A stretch of DNA of 64,000 bases from Herpomyces periplanetae (taxonomy: Eukaryota > Ascomycota > Laboulbeniomycetes > Herpomycetales > Herpomycetaceae), in NCBI GenBank assembly GCA_009733715.1, contig WMKJ01000033.1, positions 1 through 64,000 on the forward strand, written 5' to 3'. The position numbers and the translations under genes are program-made. Position 1 is the first letter of the stretch. Each line of letters opens with the position of its first letter. Below are positions 55,174 through 64,000 of the stretch, one piece after another. The notes beneath the pieces were generated by a model. The model was not told the DNA's origin, made no database searches, and saw nothing but the letters and a program-made list of their open reading frames with translations.

Positions 55174-56306
55174 ATGGGGGGCATGTCTGAATTAACGGGA
55201 AACATTCCGGGTAATGTGCGCGAAGGGTTGACGATTATTGGACTCGCGTTCCTCGTGTATAAGCTGTTATCGTTGGTTCGAGTTCTCGCTAGTTTATATA
55301 TATTGCCCGGAGTTAATGTGAGTAGGTATGCATGCGTTCATGCATGCATATTTGTTCATATATGCTGAATGCTGTAAACGTATGACTGACACGATACAAG
55401 TTGTCTCGTTTCTTGAGTAAAGACGGCGAGCGTAACTGGGCAATAGTAACGGGTGCATCGGATGGGCTGGGTCGTGAGTACGCATTACAATTGGCACGAC
55501 GTGGCTTTAATATACTTCTTGTTTCGCGTACACAAGAGAAGTTGGAAAGCGTTGCGAGTGAAATTAAAGCAAACTTCCCCCGTTTGGAAACGCGCTTAAT
55601 TGCCATTGATTTTAGCCAGCCGTATTCCCCATGTGATAATAATTCAGTACAATGGGATAATCTGGATAAATTAATTCAAACTCTACGCATATCAATCCTC
55701 GTAAACAATGTCGGCTTATCACACGTTATGCCTGTCGCCTTTACGGATACTGACCCGCGCGAAATGCGAAGTATTATTGACGTTAACTGTCACTCGACAT
55801 TGCGCATTACTCGAATGGTTGTTCCTGGAATGATTGAACAGAAAAGTGGACTTATCTTGACCATGGCATCATTTGCAGGTGGAGTGTTTCCTACCCCATT
55901 ACTCGCTACATATGCTGGAAGTAAAGCATTCCTAACAGCCTGGAGTGCTAGCTTAGCAGCTGAACTCGAACCCTATGGTATTACGGTACACTGTATACAA
56001 AGTCATTTGGTTGTGTCGAATATGTCTAAGCTTCGTCGGGCCAGCTTACTGGTTCCGACAGCAAAAGCTTTCGTTTCATCAGCTTTATCGCGTGTTGGCC
56101 GGTCGGGTGGATGTCAAGATATTCCATATACTGGTACGCCGTACTGGTCGCATGCTATGCTACAGTGGAGTATTCACTCTACCTTAGGTCGGTTTAGTCG
56201 TACTATACTTGGTGTTAACTTACGCATGCACCAAGATATTCGAAAACGGGCTCTCCGGAAACAGAAACGCGAGGCAATGAAGCAGAACGAGCTCAAGACT
56301 CAGTAG
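55174..56306 (+). CDS. IFA38: Very-long-chain 3-oxoacyl-CoA reductase (Ifa38)
   Basis: SDR enzyme of the ER fatty-acid elongation cycle that reduces 3-ketoacyl-CoA with NADPH. Exons 55174-55317 and 55401-56306; 349 residues. The first exon encodes a membrane helix (LTIIGLAFLVYKLLSLV); the second has the cofactor motif VTGASDGLGREYA, the KLESVASEI helix, NNVGLSHVMP, the active serine region TMASFAGG and the YAGSK catalytic motif. The tail is basic (RKRALRKQKREA), consistent with ER residence, though a clear KKxx end is missing. The intron of 83 nt carries a TGCATGCA-rich alternating tract. ATG at 55183 is an alternative start. Confidence 0.92.
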
Positions 56307-56666
56307 TTCCGTCAGTGCATATACCTGTAAAACATTTTATGGTTAAATTGAATTGGCTACGCAGACTAATCCTAGATGAACGGATGATTATGGTGGACGG
56401 CAAATTGGTGGATGAATTCTACACCTGTAATTGTACGATCAGTGCATACGATACTCGCTCTTCCTATGCGGAAATTCATGTATTTTTATAGTAAATTTTT
56501 GCATGAGTTACAGTTAACTAATGAAGTATTGACTTGAAAGATCCGGACCCGTAAAGAAACGTAGTTGCATCAATACAAATACTAGACTCAGGTACACAAT
56601 AGGGGATATGGTTCTGTGTATGAAAATGCATATATACCTGCATGCATACACACGCAATTGAAACTG
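56307..56666. other. Convergent 3' flanks of IFA38 and SES1
   Basis: 360 bases; a TGCATGCA-type alternating tract lies near 56618-56656. No gene seen. Confidence 0.5.
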
Positions 56667-58377
56667 CTATGGAGGGGATGGTCTTACTGGTAAAGAGCGC
56701 GATTCAGCAAGCGTGGAGGGTTTATTTCGCATACTCGTGGAATCTTTGGGCAACTCTTTAACGTATGGAATAAAGTCGGGAGTATCAGGAATGTATTTGC
56801 GCAACACCTGCGGCACGTTGACGCCCTAGACAAGGGTAAGCTGCAGAATACGCACATTCACCCACGTATACACATATATAAGGTAATGCACCGGTCGGCT
56901 GGGCACGGTACGAAAGGCATGGTTACGACTGAAATGAGCACGGGAGAGCACGTTCATTACTTACGTTTTGGGTTTGATGATTCTCGAGAATACAACATAA
57001 CGTGCGTTCGGTAGCGCACAATGTAGCGTTGAGAGCGTGCACGTACTTTTTCTGGGAGTCAAGCAACTTTTTAGGGCCGTATCGAATGTCTAATTCTCGA
57101 GTTTGATAGTCGGTGCAATTGGAACAACTGACAAGTTCTTTATATTCGCCCTGATAGGGAAACCAAGCTTCTAGGTCATACTTTTTAGATGCAGCATTGT
57201 TCAAGGCTCCTGATACTATCGACACAACGCGGTATGGCAAGCCCAGTGACTTGTAAAAGTCTTCGGCCACGGCAATCATTTCCTCGAATTGATTCCAAGA
57301 ATCTTCCGGACGACACAAAACAAATTGTTCAACCTAACAAACTAAGTGTTAACAAAGTATATGTGTAGATGAGTGCATAGGGCAGACGTGTTTAAAGCAA
57401 CTTACTTTTTCGAATTGATGAACGCGAAAGATACCCCACGCATCCTTACCATGCGCTCCGGCTTCCTTTCGAAAATTAGTACTGTAGCCTGCATACTTTG
57501 TGGGAAGTTGACTTTCCAAAAACCATTCTCCCGCATGAATAGCACTGAGGGGCTGCTCACTTGTCGCAATTAAGTACTTTTCAGACGTAGAATCAGCCGA
57601 GGGGTCGGTGTCACCAGTAACTTTGTACAATTCTTCGTCAAATTGTTCAAGTTGAGCAGTTTTAGCCATACATTCCTTCAGCATGAAATAAGGTGGTTGA
57701 TTTGGTGTATAACCTCTTCGCCAAAGAAATTCCAGGCTATAATTAATCAAAGCTTGATTCAAAAACACCCCTATGCCCGTTAAACAATAGCCCCGATGGC
57801 CAACGATCTTAACGCCACGTTCAGGATCGTAACCGTTTAAACGGGTTAGCACTTCATGATGTGACAAGCTATCTGGCCATCGTACTATATCATATCCATC
57901 GGGCTTCCACGTACGCTGAACAACATTATCATCTTCATTTGCACTGACTGGAACCGAAGCGTGGACGTAGTTGCCGATTTTTTTCAATTTAGCGGTTAGA
58001 GCGAGTAACTTTTCACCGGCGAGGGCTTCCTGGCGTCGTTTAAGGTTAACTAACGTATCTTTTTGGCGTAATAAATCTTCAACAGTTATACGCGCATCAG
58101 TGTCCTTGCCAGCTGTTGCTGTATCATTAGTATCCTTTGCCGCTTGGACTGTGCCGCCACCACTGCGTTGTTCTTTCTTAACACGACCTATTTCACGTTG
58201 TACAGCGTTAATCTGTGAGTTAACTTGCGTAGCTTCATACTGCGTCGCCCGATGGTCTTCCCAGTCACCAATGATTTCATTAACGCTCGCTACATTAGCG
58301 AATCGTTTACGCTGACTTTCTCTCACACGTTCCGGATCACCACCTCGTTCCGCGATAAAATCTATCACGTCAAGCAT
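56667..58377 (-). CDS. SES1: Cytosolic seryl-tRNA synthetase
   Basis: Charges tRNA-Ser. Exons 58377-57406, 57333-56965 and 56825-56667, all joined in phase 0; 499 residues. The N-terminal coiled coil begins [20 protein letters not shown]; it is interrupted by a Gly/Ala/Thr/Asp-rich insert ([20 protein letters not shown]) at the tip of the hairpin. The class II core shows [35 protein letters not shown] (motif 2), then [31 protein letters not shown] and the end [13 protein letters not shown]. The codon at 58395 is GTG; ATG 58377 matches the family start. Longer than the yeast enzyme (462) because of the insert and a basic Pro-rich tail. Confidence 0.94.
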
Positions 58378-59458
58378 CTTCTTGATCACCTTCACCTACT
58401 CGTAAATTCGTCTTAAATATTAAACCTTACACGTGTTGACAGGCTCAAAAGGTTAACTCGACTTTCCCATTTCCGCTTACACGGTCAAACGTACATACAT
58501 CCCTAAACCCGCGTATGCATTGCAAAAAATGTTATCTCCTTAACCCACCATCGCCACGTGGAGAAATTTTTGTCCACAAACGTCGCTCAAATTTCCCATT
58601 ACTAATTCGGAGAGCATATTGACAGTCACGTGTGGAATTGAATACATAGCTATCATGTGATGGGTTTGAAGGGTTGACAATTGGGGAGTAAGTTTATATG
58701 ATAACCAAACGTTCGGGAAAGAATAATACTTATACCAGCGGAGTTACACACAGCGATTTTTACATTTTAGTACTCATTAATATAAACGATACGAAGCGGT
58801 ACAGTAGGGTACGATGTGCTTAGAGGATAGGTTTGCAAGAGTTACACAAATCACAGCATAAAATGAGAAGAAATAAAATAAAGACTAACGTATAGAAATG
58901 GGAAAAGCAATTGAAAGCACAAAGTATGGGATGTATGTATACATGCTCACCAGGATTATGTGGCAGTGAAATTGGAATTTGACGCATTAGCAGTGAGGCG
59001 AGCCTATATAAATTTATGTGTGGGGTTGTGAGAGTGAGTAGGGAAATTGGAGAAAATGTATATATGCGTGCGTGTTTGCTTGTAAGGTGATTGATAGTAC
59101 ACGACAGAGAGAATGAACGAAGAGTGCACAGGGAGTCGAAAATTGCAAGGGAATAACAGATCATGTATCGGTTAAACGAGCTTACTACGAGCAAGTAAGT
59201 CGAAGGGAAAGTTAAAAATTGGGCATCAGATGGGGATGAAAAGGCAAAACTGATACAGATAGCTCACATTTTGCGCTGGTATGAGCACTTGTAAAGGGAG
59301 GAAATGAGGTTATGAACGTAAGAAAATGATATCAAAGGAGGTATAAGGCAGTACGGCAAACAAGTGGCGAGTTCACGAGCATAGTGACGGTAATTTAGTA
59401 GTGAGTGAGTGAGGATACAAACTAATGACAATGAAAATGGTGGAGAAGTAGTAGGGAG
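58378..59458. other. Interval between SES1 and RHB1
   Basis: About 1.1 kb. Two CACGTG boxes at 58555-58560 and 58627-58632 lie in the SES1 promoter. A 124-codon minus-strand frame (58820-59194) is hydrophobic and unlike a known protein; it is more likely RHB1 3' flank. Confidence 0.5.
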
Positions 59459-60360
59459 TCAGGACACGATACACTTTGCAGCCGACTTGACGTCGAGAGG
59501 AGTGCTATTAAGTAGCTCGATTTCATTGATAATGGACTCAAATGCTTTGGACACGTTTTCGTCTAATTGAGCACTAGTTTCAATGCAAATACACTTTAAC
59601 TCTTGGCCTAATTTGCGGCCCGTTTCTTTATCAACCTGGCGCTGACTAGGCTTCAAATCGCATTTGTTGCCTACGATAATCATGGGTAGAGTATCAGCAC
59701 CCTGAATTGGGAGGATAGTTAGCTAGTGGACAAATTGGAATATACACTTGTGAAAGGGCAGGGCAAACAAAGGAAAATTAGGGGAAAGAATACGTACGAG
59801 GTGGTTGAGAACTTTATCACGAATAATTTTGATCATGTCGAAAGAATGTTTAGATGCGACGGAATATACCATAATACAGCCATGTATACCGATGAAATGT
59901 TTTGAATTTAACAAACTGAATTCATCCTATAGTGAGCGAACAAGTGGGATACACGGTTAGCGAGGTGAGTTAACTTAAATATATGGAAAATCATGAACGT
60001 GAAAGTGTGACTAGCGCAGTAAGTTTGTTAAAATAGTCCGACGTACTTGTCCGGCGGTATCGATAATTTCTAGGTTGAAATCTTGGTTTTTAACGCGAAC
60101 GGGCTTGTTAAAAGTATTTTCGATGGTTGGATAGTAAGATTCAACGAAATGGTTTTCCACAAAGCGAACAGTGAGGGATGATTTCCCTGTATACGAGTAA
60201 GTGATACGAATGATCACAATAATGCCTTCAGTACACTGACCCTTGAACATTCCAAAGTAAAAGGTATTGAGGATATTTTGGGAGAATATTGTAACTTACC
60301 GACAGAACGACAGCCAACGATAGCAATCTTGCGATGTTTCGGAGGTGCCGTAGACGGCAT
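59459..60360 (-). CDS. RHB1: Rheb small GTPase, TORC1 activator
   Basis: Farnesylated Ras-family GTPase that activates TOR complex 1 in S. pombe and animals. Exons 60360-60300, 60186-60047, 59926-59798 and 59701-59459; 190 residues. P-loop GCRSVGKSSL keeps the Rheb-specific Arg. Switch I is SYYPTIENTF, switch II begins DTAGQDEFS, then VGNKCDLK and ETSAQ for base recognition. The C-terminus CIVS is a CaaX box. The first intron splits the P-loop just before GKS, and the second splits DTAGQ from DEFS. It runs in the same direction as SES1 and GDI1. Confidence 0.94.
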
Positions 60361-61236
60361 GTTCGATTATATTAAAGTGAGGTGAGAATATATAAATTTT
60401 AAAATTAATGAGAGGCTAGCCGAGTTTAAGGTAAAGTGGACATGATGCGAGTGTAATTTAGTATGGTAGCCACATGAGTAGAAAGTTGGTTGGGATACAG
60501 GGTAATGAAGGGAGGATGTCACTTAGAAATGTGTGTAAAGGAAGTATGACAGCGCGAAAAAGTATAGAGATGTTAAAAGAATCGATAAAATTTGCCCTTA
60601 GGAAACGACAATCAGCAGTCAAAGAGTTTATATTTATGGGTAACTTTGTCGAACGAGAGCAGTGGGCAGATCTTGACAAAAGTAGCAAGTACGCCGGGAC
60701 GAGATAGGGAAGCGTGAGTGGATAAATGAGACGAGACGAGGGGAAAGTAGGGAGAAGGCGTGAAGTAGAAAGTTGAGATGGAAGGAAAAGTGGAGAAATG
60801 TTACGTTGGGATGAGGGGCAGAAATGTTGAGATGGGAAGAACAGAAGGAAGGAAGTGTGGTAGACGAGACGAGACGAGGGGAGGCGGAGGTGGAGGTGGA
60901 GGGAATGATTGTAGGTAAGGTAAGGCAAGCTTGGTTTAAGGTATGGTATGGTACGATATGATATGATATAGGTGGATGTATAGTTGCGGGTGCGGGTGCG
61001 GGTGCGGGTGTAAGTGCGAGGGCGAGGGCGAGTGCAAGTGCGGGTACGGTTGCGGGTACAAATACATATACATATACTTGCACAAGTTCATGTACTAGTA
61101 CAAAGTTTAGTTTATCGGTTGTCAAAAAGGCCAGAAATCATTCATGTCATCCCCACGACATTATATCGGCAGCATCAGCTAGACACGGCTCTCATGTTCC
61201 GTATATCTAATAATAATACGGCATTGACTTGGGTAA
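60361..61236. other. Interval with simple repeats between RHB1 and GDI1
   Basis: RHB1 promoter plus GDI1 3' flank. GA-rich repeats (GAGACGAG type) near 60725-60880 and a TGCGGG minisatellite at 60985-61057. Open frames here follow from the low complexity and are not credited. Confidence 0.55.
60985..61057. repeat. TGCGGG hexamer minisatellite with G-quadruplex motif
   Basis: Four perfect TGCGGG units (60985-61008) followed by degenerate copies (GTGCGA, GGGCGA, GTGCAA, GTGCGG, GTACGG). Four GGG runs separated by TGC at 60988-61008 fit the classic intramolecular G-quadruplex pattern. It lies about 230 bp beyond the GDI1 stop. Confidence 0.75.
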
Positions 61237-63058
61237 TTAACCTTTTCTCGATTGTTCCAACTTCTGGATATCCAAATCATGACCCTCCGATCTCTTATAT
61301 AAATCTCGTATATCATCAGTAGTTGTCTCAAAATGACTCGTGGCGTCATAACTCTTTGATATAAAAATGTTATCTTTCGTCCCATCCTCCAAAGGAGAGT
61401 ATATCGGCGTGGGAGGATACAAAAAGCATTCTTCCATTTTGCCTAATCTTTGGAACCCTGCTTTTAATTGCTCCTCCGGCTCCAAATTACCCTCCGATAT
61501 TGTTGATACTATCGCAATATAATATCCCGATGGGCATACATTATGTGCCGATGATACCATTGCCACATAGATATCTAAAAATAAGATTGAATGTAAAATT
61601 CGCTGATCAGCACATTGAATATTCCATATCAATAACAATTCAAAAAATATTTATCATGCACCAAACACAATCAAATAACTAAATGCATGTACAATCAACT
61701 TCCAAGCTCCCCTCTAAACCATAAATCGTTGCTGTCTACGCGCACATCCACTCGTGCGTAGATGTGCGCTTATCGTTCTCCAATCAGTATGACCACTTAC
61801 CATTCTTGCGACCAATCTGCGATTGGGGAATAATGAGTTGCAATGAATCTGCATTTTCTGTTCCTGCCACTGGGTGATTCAAAATGCAAACAGCTTTCAA
61901 GAGTGTATTGACTTTTCTAGATTTGTCGGGAAAATAAGTAGGATCAGCGAATATCTTGCTACATTTAGTCTCAAAGGTAAATTTTTCTCCATCACCTCGA
62001 TCGTTCAAAGTTATCTTAACACCCCCAATTCGACCTCCCTCATCATACTTCATCTCGTTTAACTCTGCATTCAGCATATACGTCCCACCGTATATGGCTG
62101 ATAACCTTGCGAAAGCTTGTGGTAGTTCACCCAAACCATACAAAGGATAAATGTACGGTGATTTTCCATATCTAGCCATAGAATTGACGTACAAACGAAT
62201 TCTTTCAATGGTACTCATTATTAAACCAGGCTTTTGTATGTATTCATCATCTGACTGGTACAAAGCCATAGCATGACCGATGAAATCTCGAGTTCCAGGC
62301 TCCAAGGCAAATTTATCAAACACATCTTTCATGGTACATGTTTGAACGTTCAAACCAGCGTGAGTAGACGGATCATTAAGATCAAAAGTTTTGACCCATT
62401 CCAAAAACTTTTTAGCACGCCGTTTTTCAAATAAACCCATCAAAGGTGAACGTAAAGCTTCCGCTGCATCCGATGGAACTTTGGCTATTTTTGCCGAACT
62501 ATCGTGTCCTTGCTGTACATAGCTACCGGCGATCTGTTTAAATTCGAGGTACCGAGTTACATTTGTAGCGTTTAAAATATTTGTAAGTTCACCATTAGCC
62601 ATTAATAGTTTTGGAACCAGATCGATGTTCCATGAGTTGGTTCGCCCGTATACTTTCCATCTTTCATCCTGTTGTTTAGGTGAGACTTTGGCACCACCTT
62701 GACCAGGCAGCAAGGGTGAAACATTTGCATATTTTTTGAATAAGTATTCCAAGTTTACCGAAGCTGCTTCACCTCCGTAATGATCATTTCGATCAACATG
62801 CAAAACCTTTTTACCACTGACACTAAGTATACTGAATATACGCCGCGTGATAACCAGAATGTCACATTTCCCACATCAGTAAATTGATAAAATCATCATC
62901 TTCATTTCTCTCCTCAAATTTACCCTGAAAGTACACATTCCGTCAAGCCTGGGATAACCGTAATCGTTAACATTAACCATTTAACCAAAAATATTTCGTT
63001 ATAATTACTGACCCGTTCCCAAAACAACCACATCATATTCTTTTGCAATATCGTCCAT
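61237..63058 (-). CDS. GDI1: Rab GDP-dissociation inhibitor
   Basis: Extracts GDP-bound, prenylated Rab proteins from membranes and recycles them. Exons 63058-63013, 62948-62924 (25 nt), 62831-61801 and 61574-61237; 479 residues. The joined N-terminus EYDVVVLGTGLTECVLSGIL is followed by SVSGKKVLHVDRNDHYGG, the FAD-like dinucleotide fold and Rab-binding platform, then WNIDLVPKLLMANGEL, DFIGHAMALYQSD, YPLYGLGELPQAFARLSAIY and, in the last exon, IYVAMVSSAHNVCPSGYYIA. The microexon is required to restore TGLTECVLSG, which is invariant in GDI. The C-terminal 30 residues diverge. No mismatch in phase was found. Confidence 0.94.
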
Positions 63059-64000
63059 GTTAAATAGAAAAAGTTAACAAGTTATACAATCACTGTTATG
63101 TGTATACAAGTGTAAGTTGATGAGGTTCAAAAGCTTGAAAGTATGTCTACGTACAAGTCGTCAAATCTATCGATCTACAGCTTGTTCCCTTTCCATTCTC
63201 TTTCTTGATCGTTGGTTCGTTCTATTCGTGCCCTTGTTTTAATCAAAAGTTCTGTTCGCACCGCCATAACGTGGCGCGTCCGTTCTACTTGACCTGACGT
63301 ATTCAAAGTTTTTCTTTTAACCGTATCAGGCAAGTTTTGGTGTGGTTTCACGCACACTATTAACCAATACGTGAAGTCACTTTAGCCGTTTACACCCTCC
63401 CGTCCACCCGCGCGCTAATCTTAAATCATTGACTATTCCTGGCTACGGACTCCATGCAATTATTGCATGTTTCGTTGATGTAACTATCCAGCCAGTATAA
63501 ATCGGTGTACTATCCCATTTAAATTTACACTTGTTGCTTTGCCCTTGCTACCTCTCTAGGACGGGGTAATAGTCTAACGGAATAGTTTGTACAGGTGAAA
63601 TCACCGTTGCTCAATCCTGTTTTGTTATTCTGAATAGTCTTCTAAATACTGCAATTATATTACCATAACAATTTTAACCTACTCTTGTCCCATGGAGTCA
63701 TGAATCGTGAATCCTGTGTATCTTGGTACACCCGGATTCGCTGCGCCTCTTTAAATATGCCTGTCTATACATAGTCTAACCATTTACCTGCGATTTCTTT
63801 TACTTCACGATCTTTTTATGCGTCTGTGTGCACGGGCACACCTACGCCCATTTCTATTAGCCTCTTACATCCAAATGTACTCATAGCTATTGACCGGCAT
63901 TTTCCAATGGTTAATCGAGTCTGGAACCCGCAAATTGGTTTCTCTTACAACCTTTACATGATCTTATAGAACATTCGTTCAAATTTTCAATTATCTTATG
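63059..64000. other. Region upstream of GDI1 to window end
   Basis: About 0.9 kb holding the GDI1 promoter; no gene is recognised up to the right edge. Confidence 0.5.

Noticed and set aside
58820-59194. Minus-strand 124-codon hydrophobic ORF
   Set aside because: No motif, no splice support, AT-rich composition; lies in the expected 3' flank of RHB1.
60458-61125. Several open frames in GA- and GCGG-rich simple sequence
   Set aside because: Low-complexity composition keeps stops rare; no domain or start context.
1-64000. Transposable elements, virus-like elements and CRISPR arrays
   Set aside because: No transposase, reverse transcriptase, integrase, capsid-like frame, long terminal repeat or regularly spaced direct repeat was recognised on reading both strands.

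Overview
The window is a stretch of nuclear DNA from a fungus, very probably outside the intron-poor Saccharomycotina. About 25 protein genes can be read and most are spliced, with GT-AG introns of about 50-300 nt, donors of the GTAAGT/GTGAGT type and acceptors after TAG, CAG or AAG. The gene set is fungal: Pbn1-type GPI mannosyltransferase subunit, two-SDR Fox2 with a peroxisomal SKL tail, Ecm42/ArgJ ornithine acetyltransferase, Erg28, Glo3, Yip4, Trs33, Hap5, a DUF2415 WD-repeat protein and Rheb. The sequence alone does not fix the class. No transposon, virus-like element, rRNA or CRISPR array was recognised.

Layout. 0-5.2 kb: the 3' part of a giant Ser/Thr-rich, probably GPI-anchored wall protein cut by the window edge, then a 2.8 kb gap. 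8-17 kb: PBN1 (-), an intron-containing tRNA-Ile(UAU) (+), a UBA-bearing E2 enzyme (+) and a DUF2415 protein (-). 19-32 kb: mitochondrial Hsp70 SSC1 (+), an STPR-like repeat protein (-), RPT2 (+), a D-glycerate 3-kinase-like gene (-), cystathionine beta-lyase STR3 (+) and COQ8 (+). 32-46 kb: GLO3 (+), FOX2 (-), ARG7/ECM42 (+), RSM10 (-), FCF2 (-) and HAP5 (+). 47.8-63 kb: malate dehydrogenase (+), TRS33 (-), YIP4 (+), ERG28 (-), IFA38 (+), SES1 (-), RHB1 (-) and GDI1 (-).

The genes are ordinary housekeeping genes without an obvious cluster, but several share pathways: GPI anchoring and wall protein (PBN1 and the adhesin-like gene), ER-Golgi traffic (GLO3, TRS33, YIP4, GDI1), lipid and sterol metabolism (FOX2, IFA38, ERG28), mitochondrial function (SSC1, RSM10, COQ8) and protein turnover (E2, RPT2).

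I rebuilt exon structures by matching phase and family conservation; exon lists are in each entry. The most notable points are an arginine-rich 21-residue tandem repeat protein resembling STPR proteins, several extremely small exons (RPT2 start codon alone, MDH 13 nt, DUF2415 23 nt, GDI1 25 nt, possibly HAP5 14 nt), unusual low-complexity extensions on Trs33 and Erg28, and a few short coding-looking loci on the minus strand (about 32.1, 41.5, 46.0 and 47.3 kb) that I could not assign.
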